Of a stretch of DNA of 64,000 nt, positions 1 through 9,970 are shown piece after piece; position 1 is the first letter of the stretch; every line of letters starts with the position of its first letter. The notes beneath the pieces were generated by a model, which saw only the letters and a program-made list of their open reading frames with translations, ran no database searches and was not told the origin of the DNA. This stretch comes from Saxidomus purpurata. Lineage: Eukaryota > Mollusca > Bivalvia > Venerida > Veneridae. Both the position numbers and the translations under genes were made by a program. The stretch covers positions 33,880,434-33,944,433 of the forward strand of contig JAFMSR010000005.1 of the NCBI GenBank assembly GCA_022818135.1. Direction: 5' to 3'.

Positions 1-1545
1 AAAAATCCTGTTTACATTTTATTCAATAAGGTGTCGTCTTTGAAACAGATCAATGTCTAAATATTGACAGATTTGTAAAATTCCGTTTCTATTTTAGTAC
101 ATGAACTTCTGTCTGATTTTCCCAAAATAAGACGGAATACTGTCCCCCATGATATCTATATCTAGATCAGAATTTCCTAGCAGATTAATACTCAAGTGCA
201 TACAAAGGAATTATTTGTTTATGTAATTAATGTACCAGTATAGTGAGACCATTGACTTACAATTGGTTACAGTTCATAATTTTGTTGTGTAATGATTATA
301 TATACCGCTAGTACAAACTGTTTGTGTAAAACAGTGTATGTTTTATTTTTGAAACTAAATTCATCTTAACTCTCCTAAAATCGACTTATGTATTTGTTAA
401 GTGAGACAGTACCATTTATAGTTCAAAGGGGTGCCCACTGCAAAGTTTTCAGACGGAATGGCCAACTAATTTAATAGGCGCGCGAAAAGGATATACACGT
501 GTATATCTGAATGAGTTAAATAGAAATGAACAAACATGCGTTTGTGAGTGCGTATTCATATAACCATGGTTCCGTATGTAAATGATTTTAAAGGTGATTA
601 GATCCAACTGAAAAAGGATAAAAAAAATATATGCGTTCGTAATTGTGTGCATGTGGGTGGACTTTTTCTTTTATAAGAATGACATTGGTGAACAGTTGAT
701 ATTGAATTACTTACTATTTTATATAGTTTATCCAGTCGTCAGGTAGGTATTTTTATTCTACACATTTGTAGTCGTGAAGAATTTTTACAGTTCGTTTTCA
801 GTAAACACGCCTTAAACTATCTATACCTAGATTTTTCACAATATGGTATTCTGATTAACAATGTGAGCAAGTTTATTTCTTTAAATAGTGATGGTTCCAA
901 CAAGTCTAACAGCCTAAAACATTGCATTTATGTCGTCCGCTGTTTGAAAATGTGTTTGTGTCAATAAGCACTAGGAAATAATGATTTTAATAAACAATTA
1001 TCAATAAAAATGGCAGTTGATTTCTACTTATTTAAAACTAGATCTTTTTTATTTTATCTTCAAGAAAAACGCATGTCTCCACCACTCATGCCATTGCATA
1101 TCCACAAGGGAAATTTCGTTTCGGCACACATGGCACTATGATCTTGATATTTGAGCTACTGATCCGAAAACAATAGGGGTCATCTACTCAATTATCCTCT
1201 GAAGTTTGAAGACTGGAGATCTTATTGGAGGAAGACATACTCATAGCATGGTCATGGTGAATAATCGAATCACTTAAAAAGTGTATAGTAACTAAAAAAC
1301 ACTGTCAAGTGTTAAGTGCGTAAATGGTTACAATGAATAGATAAGTCATTTTCAATTGGATACTCTTGTTAAAGAAGCTATGGCATTGTTTTAAACATAC
1401 ATCTACTTATACATAACGTATTCGTCCTCGAGTGAGTTTGATCTTCTACAAAGTCAAGAATTATATGTCGGTATTTTTATGTTAAAATTCATTTTTCATT
1501 GTTTCTACGGGAAAGCACCAAAATACAGTTAACAAGACATATCAG
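1..1545. other. Upstream region and probable 5'UTR exon of the membrane-protein gene
   Basis: AT-rich sequence with no ORF that I can support and no repeat that I recognise. Its right edge ends in ATATCAG followed by GTAAGC, a strong splice donor, so the last part of this stretch is probably a non-coding first exon of the gene starting at 1800. I could not place the transcription start or a core promoter. Confidence 0.4.
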
Positions 1546-1789
1546 GTAAGCACAATTTTCCAAGTTAATAAATTCCAATTTTGTTTTTGAAACTGAAGTT
1601 TAAGTATTTTTGTCAAGTCAATCATGTCTACCGTCATAAAGATGATTTCTGTTTCACATCTTTATCACTTATATGGTTTCTTGCTTCTAAATGTGAAGAT
1701 GTCTGAAATAATATAAATCATGTCTAAAAGAATCAGCGTAAAAATAAATACATACAGTCTGTTGAAGCAGAGTCTCTTTTTTATTTTAG
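1546..1789 (+). other. 5'UTR intron of the multi-pass membrane protein gene
   Basis: A GTAAGC donor at 1546 pairs with a pyrimidine-rich acceptor ending TTTTATTTTAG at 1789, ten bases before the ATG. This gives a 244-base intron in the 5'UTR. A non-coding first exon followed by one large coding exon is common in expanded animal gene families. The intron is inferred from splice consensus only. Confidence 0.6.
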
Positions 1790-1799
1790 GTTCTGGAAA

Positions 1800-4325
1800 A
1801 TGATCACAATTAATCGTCCTGGTCTGTTCCTTCTTCCGCTCATTCTTAACCTACCACTTTGTTCAGGAGATGATTTAGAGCCGTATGGCAGTTCAGCAGT
1901 AGAAGAGACTAACATCAAACGGCCGAATGGTACATGTTATGTTACAGTAAACAGAAACAGTGCATTATACCTACAAGAAATATTTGAAGGCTACAAACCA
2001 AAGTTTGCTCGGTTAAAATTTCGATTCAACGTTTCTGAAGGACAGAATATATCACACACTGCTGATGTAATCCAACCATTCCGATGGGTATGGTCATACT
2101 ATTCTCTCGAAAGCCTTTCTTCCTATTTGAAATGGCCAGTTGACTTTTCAGTTTTATCATTTAAACTGCTTGACGCCAAAACTCTACCGAATCATCATTG
2201 CTTATGGTTAAATGTACATGGAAATAATTGCTCCTTGACAGTTGGAGAAAGGTTATCAGATAAGATTATTGCAGACGGTTTGAAGGATTTTACGAGAGAT
2301 TATTTACTTACAGCTGACAATCAGGTTTCGTATTCATATTGGTGTTATTTGGCTGAAGAACCAAATGTGAAAAATACCATTGCCTACCAGTTGAGTTTAT
2401 ATCTTGAATATCCAGTGCAATTTGCTAACTACAAATGTTGTCATACTCAAAGAATTGCAGAAAACAAGACAGATCTAAAAGTAATATGTAGAAAAAGACT
2501 GATTAAGAAGATGTCAGTGAGTACGTTGATACCTTACATTATGAGTATTGCAGCATTTGCTTATTTTCCGATCGTTATGACGAGTTTAGGTCATGCTTTG
2601 GAATCGGTCAAAAAACGAAAACTTTTTAAAAGCAGAGCAGTCATGCAAGACGAAAGCGATAACGAGAATTCGCACGATGACGGAGAAAACCAAAGTGCTG
2701 GCAAGGACGTTGTGTATTTGAATGGTTCACCACCCATTAGCGTATTAATTTTAGTTGGCGGACTATGCGGCTTGGTTGACAAATATCCCGTCGCTGTCTC
2801 ACGCTTTTTCAGGTTTTTGTTTGTTGCATTGAGTCCATGCGTTATTTGGATTAGGCTCTATGTTTACAACCGTAGTTACATTGAAAGTCCGACTACACAT
2901 GCACTTCTAGAACACAACTGTCCAATGGGATATTTATCAATGTTGGCCGGAATAGAGAAAAGTAGAGAAGTGTTTCTTCCAGTGTTAGGTGGGCCGTACC
3001 TACTACTGTTAGGCTTTCATGTGCTAGGGCTTGTTTTTGTTGTATTACCAAAGGACATAAATCCAATTATAGATTCTGGTTGCCAAAGGAGTTCAAGACA
3101 GAACTTTGTTTCTCCTCTTACTTTCGATGTCACAAACCTTGAAATATTTTCTTCTGTCCGCATCAGTAAGAAACACGGCTACTCCAAAGCAAACGCAATA
3201 TGTATTGCTGGAGTTTACATGCTATTCAATCCAAATTTTTGGTGGTCATTTCTGAAACTACAGTATAGAAGAATGTGGGGGATAATCTTTATACTTTCTT
3301 TAAAGTGCAACAAGTTTATTTCATACGCATTCGCACTCTTACTGTCACCAATATTCCTAATCATTGCATTAGTAGAAGTTTGCCTCGCATTTCTTTTATA
3401 TGGGGTTCCACTAGTCAATTTTATGTGCATAATCATCAAAGGTTACTTGATATCGTTAATAGGGGTCATGCTTTCCGCAGAGAGAAACAGACACTTTATA
3501 CTTGCCATTGTATTGAAAGGAGTCTTTCTAAAAATCATTCTTGCAACTTTTCTAAGTGTGTGTTTTGTGTATTACGTGTTTAGTATGTGTACAATCTTTA
3601 TAGCCACTTTTGTGTTTTTATCAAAAGTACTAGTGTTCAGTTTCATTGCTGTGATTGTTTACCCGTCATATTCTTTTGGATACCTGTTCTTTGGAATTGT
3701 CTTGGTATATTATGTATTTAAAATGTTTCAACAGTTCGGGGAAGGATATTTTGAACTGCTCGCTGATGCTGTTGAAGTGAGCTCTCAAATTGATGAAGAC
3801 CCATTTCGCACACACATTGTAGACGGCACTGTGATTATTGACCACGCTAGAAGTTGTACCATTAATAAGCTACAGGTACACAATCGGGTGATAAATCTCT
3901 CAACAGATCAGAGACTTGCTTTAAGAGATATACGTTGCAGTCAACGTTCAAGAGTGTTCTACATGAACAATGCTGCAGGAATACCGAGAGAGTTATTCAT
4001 GCGACTGGTCGAGAAGTACCGACCAATACATATCCAGCTGACACAGGCCTTTATGAAGCTGTGTCTAATTGTTGCTCTGATTGGTGTCACTATAAGTGTC
4101 ATTGTTGTAAAACCCAGCGGAGCTACTGAAGGTGTGTCCGAGGTCATGCATGTAGTGTTCATAATGGCAATAGGGGCTTTGCCAAAGATTCTCGAGGTTG
4201 CCATTGACAATCTAAACCATTCGGTAAAGAAAGAGATCCAATTAAGGGAGATGAAGATAGTGATTCTGGAATATTGGAGTGAAACAGTCATTTGTGAATC
4301 AATTTCTAATTTACAACACATTTAA
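1800..4325 (+). CDS. Secretory-pathway multi-pass membrane protein, 841 aa, unrecognised family
   Basis: Single uninterrupted coding exon. Residues 1-23 form a signal peptide (hydrophobic LFLLPLILNLPL, likely cut near CSG). Residues 24-238 are a luminal or extracellular domain with several cysteines and N-glycosylation sequons (NGT, NVS, NIS, NCS, NKT). The first membrane helix is near 239-262, followed by a basic stop-transfer KKRK and an acidic loop at 284-297. Further hydrophobic segments lie near 311-327, 333-355, 397-417, 464-478, 505-556, 566-642, 750-771 and 782-798, giving roughly ten passes. A soluble stretch at 643-748 separates the last pair. I do not recognise a named domain; the layout suggests a receptor, channel or transporter-like protein, but function cannot be assigned. 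The ATG follows a splice acceptor by ten bases and heads the signal peptide, which fixes the start. A decayed paralogue lies at about 8.91-9.97 kb. The nearest canonical AATAAA downstream is about 1 kb away (5327). Confidence 0.88.
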   Translation: MITINRPGLFLLPLILNLPLCSGDDLEPYGSSAVEETNIKRPNGTCYVTVNRNSALYLQEIFEGYKPKFARLKFRFNVSEGQNISHTADVIQPFRWVWSYYSLESLSSYLKWPVDFSVLSFKLLDAKTLPNHHCLWLNVHGNNCSLTVGERLSDKIIADGLKDFTRDYLLTADNQVSYSYWCYLAEEPNVKNTIAYQLSLYLEYPVQFANYKCCHTQRIAENKTDLKVICRKRLIKKMSVSTLIPYIMSIAAFAYFPIVMTSLGHALESVKKRKLFKSRAVMQDESDNENSHDDGENQSAGKDVVYLNGSPPISVLILVGGLCGLVDKYPVAVSRFFRFLFVALSPCVIWIRLYVYNRSYIESPTTHALLEHNCPMGYLSMLAGIEKSREVFLPVLGGPYLLLLGFHVLGLVFVVLPKDINPIIDSGCQRSSRQNFVSPLTFDVTNLEIFSSVRISKKHGYSKANAICIAGVYMLFNPNFWWSFLKLQYRRMWGIIFILSLKCNKFISYAFALLLSPIFLIIALVEVCLAFLLYGVPLVNFMCIIIKGYLISLIGVMLSAERNRHFILAIVLKGVFLKIILATFLSVCFVYYVFSMCTIFIATFVFLSKVLVFSFIAVIVYPSYSFGYLFFGIVLVYYVFKMFQQFGEGYFELLADAVEVSSQIDEDPFRTHIVDGTVIIDHARSCTINKLQVHNRVINLSTDQRLALRDIRCSQRSRVFYMNNAAGIPRELFMRLVEKYRPIHIQLTQAFMKLCLIVALIGVTISVIVVKPSGATEGVSEVMHVVFIMAIGALPKILEVAIDNLNHSVKKEIQLREMKIVILEYWSETVICESISNLQHI

Positions 4326-4355
4326 ATAAGTGTCTCCATTGTATGAACTGCTTAG

Positions 4356-4357
<2 letters not shown>

Positions 4358-4404
<47 letters not shown>
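4358..4404. repeat. (AT)n microsatellite
   Basis: An uninterrupted run of about 23 AT dinucleotides just 3' of the membrane-protein stop codon, probably inside its 3'UTR. Confidence 0.95.
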
Positions 4405-4406
<2 letters not shown>

Positions 4407-5488
4407 CCTGCCCCCTGCTTTATATGTGATTTATATGTGCTGCAATTCTGATCATTTTAAACAAATTTGATACTTTAGTGAATTATTTCCCTTTAAAACT
4501 CTCAGAAACGAAGTCGGTCGTGACATCTGGATAACTCTGCTTTCATCCCTACCAATATTCAAACTTAAAAAAGTGCTACTATGAAAATGAGATTAAAAAG
4601 TGAGTTTGGTTGCATGTTCCGTTAACACCTTAACTGGAACAGACCTGACATTTTCAGGAACAGCTATATACGAAAAACAGCGATAAAGTCTAAAGGTTCC
4701 GATCTATAAAACAAAATTGCACATTTCTTTATCTAACAAGGAGATCATTTATTTTCTACATAATACACGTCTACATGGGCGAATACTATGATTTTTACCG
4801 TCAATGCCTATCTGTTGTTTGTAGCAAAACTATTTTTTCTTTTCAAAATGTTCATACAAATTTTCATAAATATTTTCATATTTTTAGTTGCTAACAATAT
4901 AATGTAAATGAGTTAACTAAAGAGTTACTTGTGATGCGATCAAACAAAACTAACACAGTAAGAAAACCCATCTATTTTCTAACAAATGTCAAAATCGTTC
5001 GTAATGTGTATTGTTCAATTTCATAAATTCAGATAGATATAAAGTTAGCCCACACTTTAATGTATCACGTTCAAGAGCTTCTTACTTAAATCATTCAAGT
5101 GCATTGCGTGCTTCAAGTACTAACCTAATAACCTTTCACCGTTACGAGGAAGAAAATTCACAAGTGAGGCATAATTGAGTGAAAACGCGGAAAATAATTA
5201 TAAATCATGAGCTTGCATTATACACTAAAACGGATGATTGATTCCTACAATGTTATCTTTTTAATGAACAGGAACAATAACCGTTTACAGCAGATGACAA
5301 AAGAATCATTTTAAAGGTATCCTTAAATAAAAACGATCACGGTATAGTTAAATAGATGAAGAAAAAAAATATTTATTTACATTCACCCTTGAAAACAAAT
5401 ATCTCTCTCTTTAAAAGTATGTGTTAATGTAAAACTTTTGCGGGCAAAATGAATCATATTTATTCTGTTGGGAAGCATTTAATCCTGA
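4405..5488. other. AT-rich intergenic or 3'UTR sequence
   Basis: No gene, RNA or repeat is recognisable. The only feature of note is an AATAAA hexamer at 5327-5332 on the plus strand that could end the transcript of the upstream gene. Confidence 0.4.
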
Positions 5489-5905
5489 CCACATGTGCTG
5501 TATAAAACTGCATTTTTTCCACATGTAATTGTATAAAACTGCGATTTGTTTCCACATAAACTTGTATAAAACTGCAATTTGTTTTCATAATTATATGCTT
5601 GTATAAAACTGCAATTTTTACCGTGTGTGCTTGTATAAAACTGCATTCCTTTCCACATGTACTTGTTTAAAACCGCTATTTGTTTCCACATGTGCTTGTA
5701 TAAAACTGCATTTTTCTTTCACATGTAATTGTATAAAATGCGATTCGTTTCCACATAAACTTGTATAAAACTGCAATTTGTTTTCATAATTATGTGCTTG
5801 TATAAAACTGCAATTTTTTCCACATGTGCTTGTATAAAACTGCAATCCTTTCCACATGTACTTGTATAAAACTGCTATTTGTTTCCACATGTGCTTGTAT
5901 AAACG
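5489..5905. repeat. 33-bp minisatellite with a ~199-bp higher-order period
   Basis: About 12 units built around TTGTATAAAACTGCAATT plus a CCACATG spacer. Most unit starts are 32-37 bases apart. A variant spacer (TTCATAATTAT) recurs at 5584 and 5783, giving a six-unit higher-order repeat. The unit length is a multiple of three and lacks stops in some frames, so it produces spurious repetitive ORFs. The array ends about ten bases before the left terminal repeat of the next element. Confidence 0.9.
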
Positions 5906-6146
5906 AGTATATATACAATCTACGATGTATCTACTTTAATGTGATGCTATTTGATAGTAAGTTATCTCACCCAAACGACCACGTAGCTGTAATAAAACGT
6001 CACTGGAAACAATATTCAGTGAACTAATCGACTGCGCACAAATGATAACGGTTAAACATAATGTAAAACGGAGTCGAGTAGTTTCAACCCATATAATAAA
6101 ATAGATATCTTTATTTTATGTTTTCCAGTGAATTATAGAGTTTTCT

Positions 6147-6210
6147 CAGTGAAATAAAAGTGATAATCCACAGTTTTGAAACAGTGGATTACCATTTTTA
6201 TTTTTCACTG
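6147..6210. repeat. Hairpin, ~25-bp imperfect arms
   Basis: CAGTGAAATAAAAGTGATAA on the left is matched by the reverse complement of sequence ending TTTTTATTTTTCACTG on the right, around a short loop. It lies inside the 1.35-kb inverted-repeat element. Confidence 0.75.
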
Positions 6211-6392
6211 TTTTTGCAATCTTTAACCCGGATTTACGTCAAAAGGTATACCGAGCGTGTATAATGCTGGAAACCAAAGCGACGATGACGTCATTAGCGC
6301 TATGTTTTTTGATGACGTTTCCCGCGGTTTTCGATATTTTACAGAAACAAACTAAATAAAAGTAGAGTTTTAACCATAAAATTAACAGAAAA

Positions 6393-6513
6393 ATTGTTGG
6401 TATCGGTGTGATATCACGTAAATTTCACTCGTGAACACCAAAAGTTGTTATTTTCACTCGTGGCTGCGCCACTCGGTGAAATTATAAAGTGATCTTACAC
6501 CGAAACCAACAAT
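6393..6513. repeat. Inverted repeat, 25-bp arms with a nested palindrome
   Basis: ATTGTTGGTATCGGTGTG at 6393 is matched in reverse complement by bases 6489-6513 with three mismatches. Between the arms, TTTCACTCGTGG and CCACTCGGTGAAA form a second, smaller palindrome. Probably an internal module of the surrounding non-autonomous element, or a small MITE inserted in it. Confidence 0.75.
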
Positions 6514-7262
6514 TATCCTCTATGTATTACATGTGGTATAAACTCAAGACATAGGCCTATCTGAGGATGTGGTGGTCGTAGTACATGTTATTTCATATTC
6601 AAACAGTACTTTAGTTTCACATGTGTGTGTTATGGAGAAAGAGCGAAAGCTACGGAACAAAAAATACCTCTCTTTCAAAAAGCCGTCATGTTGATTTGAA
6701 TTAACTTCTGGAACGGTATGTTACGTCGCTTAACGTCGTGCATATACTTTTGCGCCATTTTACAAGTAAAATTGTGACAAAAATTTGATTGTTTTGCACT
6801 GTGAACATTGATCGTATCTCATCTTTGTTGCACTCATTTATGACAAAATATAATCATGTTTCTCTTTTACAATCTTTTGCAAAAAACTGACTTGGATAAC
6901 CTATCGATTTTATTTGAAAGTAACTTCTATTTGGTGGCAATACATCAAAATTTCAGGTGGGACAACCGGACAAAATTCTTCACAAAACGGCAAAATGCAT
7001 CCAGAGAATCTACCAAAATTGTCGCAATATTCGGCATACTGACAATAAATGTACTCTTTACGTGATAAACATGCAATCAAAATTTGTATTTACTTGTTAC
7101 ATAAAAAATGAAACTTCATCTTCAAAATCTGTTCATAAATACCACATGTTTATAAGCGCTAAAAGAAATTGGGTAGACAGCTTGACGACGTTATGACGTA
7201 AATGTCTCGTGAGCATGTTCATATCAAATAGCATCACATTAAAGTACAAACATCGTAGACTG

Positions 7263-7599
7263 CATTCGCAAAATATGATCGTTTTCTGAGAGGGTTGAAA
7301 AAGTCAGACGTAAGGTGTGGATCTACCTTAAACAGATGCAATTGTTTATGCAGTTTATGTATATGAACGATTTTCAAGTCTGTTTTAATTGTGTTTCAAG
7401 TAATAGTCATGTAGCTATAAATATGTTTTCGTAATAATGTATTTCATATAAAACGGAAAGGAAAAAGATATTTGGACATAATATATCTATATAAACTTAC
7501 AGTATCATTCCATGCGTTAAGAATAAAAACAAATTAATTCACCTACCTCAGAATACCGTACAATCAATTTAAAATTACGTAGACGAAGAAGAAAACATT
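7263..7599. other. Unannotated AT-rich sequence
   Basis: Nothing recognisable between the inverted-repeat element and the LINE remnant. Confidence 0.4.
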
Positions 7600-8027
7600 A
7601 CACTTATTTGATCAGTTAAGACAGAATTGGCACGATAGACTAGAATTTCCAGCAGAGCATTATTTTATAAAAATATTTCAAATTTTAGAATTTAGCCTTA
7701 TTTAGCTTGTTTTTACAAATAATAAATTGTCAATCATTGGTTATGCTAAGAATCTCCTCTCATAGGTTGCATATTGAAGCAAGTCGTTGGTTCAGACCAG
7801 CAGCTACACCAATAAATGAAAGAATATGTCAATTTTGTAATGTCTTAGAAGATGAATATTACTTCGTTATAGAATGCAACTTGTTCAGTGAATTAAGGCA
7901 AACATATATAACATCAAACTATTGGAGAAGGCCAAATAATGATAACCAAATAATTGTGAGAAATCTCGGAATTTTTATATACAATGCTTTCAAAAAAAGA
8001 ACTGAACTCGTGTACGGTAATAATTAA
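7600..8027 (+). pseudogene. LINE (non-LTR retrotransposon) ORF2 C-terminal remnant
   Basis: The reading frame contains SSHRLHIEASRW followed by INERICQFCN and YYFVIECNLF, ending in a stop. This is the zinc-knuckle-like tail typical of ORF2 proteins of mollusc non-LTR elements (C-x2-C then a later C). Just upstream, in a different frame, comes sequence reading LRQNWHDRLEF, so the fragment has a frameshift near 7700. The reverse transcriptase and endonuclease domains are absent, so it is a 5'-truncated dead copy. The clade cannot be determined from this piece. Confidence 0.75.
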
Positions 8028-8904
8028 TACAAATTAGTAAATTATTATAATATTCCGGCATTTAAAAATAATCTCCGAATTGTTAAAATCTGTGGTTGTT
8101 TTTTGTTTGTTTGTTTGTTCTTAAACTTTCAAGCATAACATAAAATTTAGTATGGATTTATAATCGCCGGTTAGTTAACATTTCTGTTTCGTTTCGTGAA
8201 AGGTTAACGTTAAAACTGGAATGGAGTAAATATATAACTGTTTGTACATGTTTATGTGAAAAGTTGTAAAACCTTCTCCACTTTTTTTCAGTAATATCAA
8301 GTCATAATTATATGTGTCTACACTGTTATTATTTGATGTTCGCCATAAAGTTTGTATATACGTGCCTCATTGACTTTTAGCCTAATGGTTCTGCTTGAAA
8401 TAAAACATTATTCAAAATAGTAAACTTATAACATCGATTTGATTAGAGCGATTGTAAAACTGCGCTCGAATAATTTACATTTTCTATGAGAATATACTTT
8501 ATGGTCAATAAATCAACAATATGCATATAAACATCCACATTGCTTTTTTATATTTAGTAGAAAGCACTACGAATGTAAACACATTATGAACAATTTACAT
8601 TCGTTCGAACATTTTAAGTTTTGTTATGTGTATGTATGTTTGAAATTTACAATGTATTAGGGTAAAGTATAACACCGGGCTAATGCTAGTAAAACACCGA
8701 GCTTCTATATATGATCGTCACAAAATAATTTCACAAAAAAGTATGCGTAAAACATCTGGTTGAATTACACACAGCAGCTGGCGAATGTTAGTTATTGCTG
8801 CAGCAAATATAGTGCATTCATTTCTCTAATAGTAAAGCAATAAACGTTTTACTGCCGAAAACAAAATACTTAATCAGAAAAAATTACAAATTATTGATTC
8901 ATTC
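8028..8904. other. Unannotated intergenic sequence
   Basis: AT-rich, with no gene or repeat that I can support. Confidence 0.4.
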
Positions 8905-9970
8905 TTTTATTCAAGAATCACTGTCTTCATCTCTAACTTGATCTCTTTTAACTGGATTTCTTTCTTTACCAAATAGTTTTAATTGTAAATGGCAACCTCG
9001 ATGGCCCTAAGCAAAGCTCAAATCACCATCTTTAGTTGATCATAAAGGCTTAACAACAATAACACTAATAGTGACATATACTAATGCGGCGACAAGCTTC
9101 ATAAAAGCCTATGCAAGCTGGATGTGTTTTGCTCGGTACCTTTCAACCAGAATCTATTATTGCATCTATGTCCTTTGGTAATACATCAAAAACGAATCCT
9201 AACGCATAGAAACCCAACAACAAAACGACATTGGAAGAAACCCGTCTCTACTTCTTCCGATTGCAGCCAACATTGACAAAAAGTAACCCATTGGACATCT
9301 GTGTACTAGAGACACATATGCAATCGGTATTTCAATATCGTTATGGTTGTAAACATAGTATCTTATCTAATAACGCATGCACTCAATGCAACACACAAAC
9401 ACCTGTAAAAGCTTGAGACAGCGGCGGGATATTTGTCAACCAATCCGCAAAGTCCGCCAATTCAAGTTAATACGCTAATAGGTGGTGCATCATTCAAACA
9501 CACAATTTGAACGTGTTTACAAGCACTTTGGTTTTCTCCGTCATCTTGTGTGTTTTCTCCATCGCTTTCGTGGTGCATCGTTGTCTGAGTTTTGTCTAAG
9601 GATCTTTTTCCCACTTTGAAGTGACAGTTGTTTCCATGAACATCTAACCATAACAATATATCATATGACAGAGCTTTGGCGTCAAGTAGTTTAATGATAA
9701 AATTTAACAGTCTACCGGCCATTTTCTACCGGAAAAGTTTTCGAGAGAATAATGCCACTATATTCATCGGGACAGTTGGATGTCAGCTGTATGTAATATA
9801 TTCTGGTCTTCAGACGTGTTGAATCGTAATTTCAACCTAGCAAATTCGGTAAGTAGGCTCTAAATATATCTTGCATGACTACAGCACTGTTTCTGTTAAC
9901 AGTTACATAACGATAGATGTCAGTCCCTTTTAGTGTTGAGCTTTCAAAGTCTCGGAACCATTTCCTGGAC
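8905..9970 (-). pseudogene. Broken inverted paralogue of the 841-aa membrane protein
   Basis: Read on the minus strand from about 9970 down to 8905, the translation follows the protein of the 1,800-4,325 gene in order: YVTVNRNSAV; KLLDAKALSYDILLWLDVHG; HESDGENTQDDGENQSA; then the segments matching LYVYNRSYIES and VFVVLPKDI; and finally VERYR and HIQL to the C-terminus. Two internal deletions remove about residues 156-280 and 427-735 of the parent. An in-frame TGA follows SVLT where the parent reads SVLILVGG, and other stops and shifts are present. The copy is diverged (roughly 70-80% identical where aligned by eye), so this is an old segmental duplicate that decayed. Confidence 0.88.

Larger units (their letters stand above)
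5916..7262. mobile_element. ~1.35-kb element with 41-bp terminal inverted repeats, non-coding
   Basis: Bases 5916-5956 (starting CAATCTACGATG, ending GCTATTTGATA) match the reverse complement of 7222-7262 with about four mismatches. No transposase ORF lies between them; the short ORFs look like chance. The interior carries two internal hairpins. This fits a non-autonomous DNA transposon; I could not identify a target-site duplication or superfamily. Confidence 0.7.

Noticed and set aside
3215..4321. Antisense and off-frame ORFs within the membrane-protein gene
   Set aside because: Shadows of the real 841-codon frame.
5489..5905. CRISPR-like regular repeats
   Set aside because: Units are contiguous and diverged with no unique spacers, and the sequence is animal; this is a minisatellite. 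The same holds for the other arrays.
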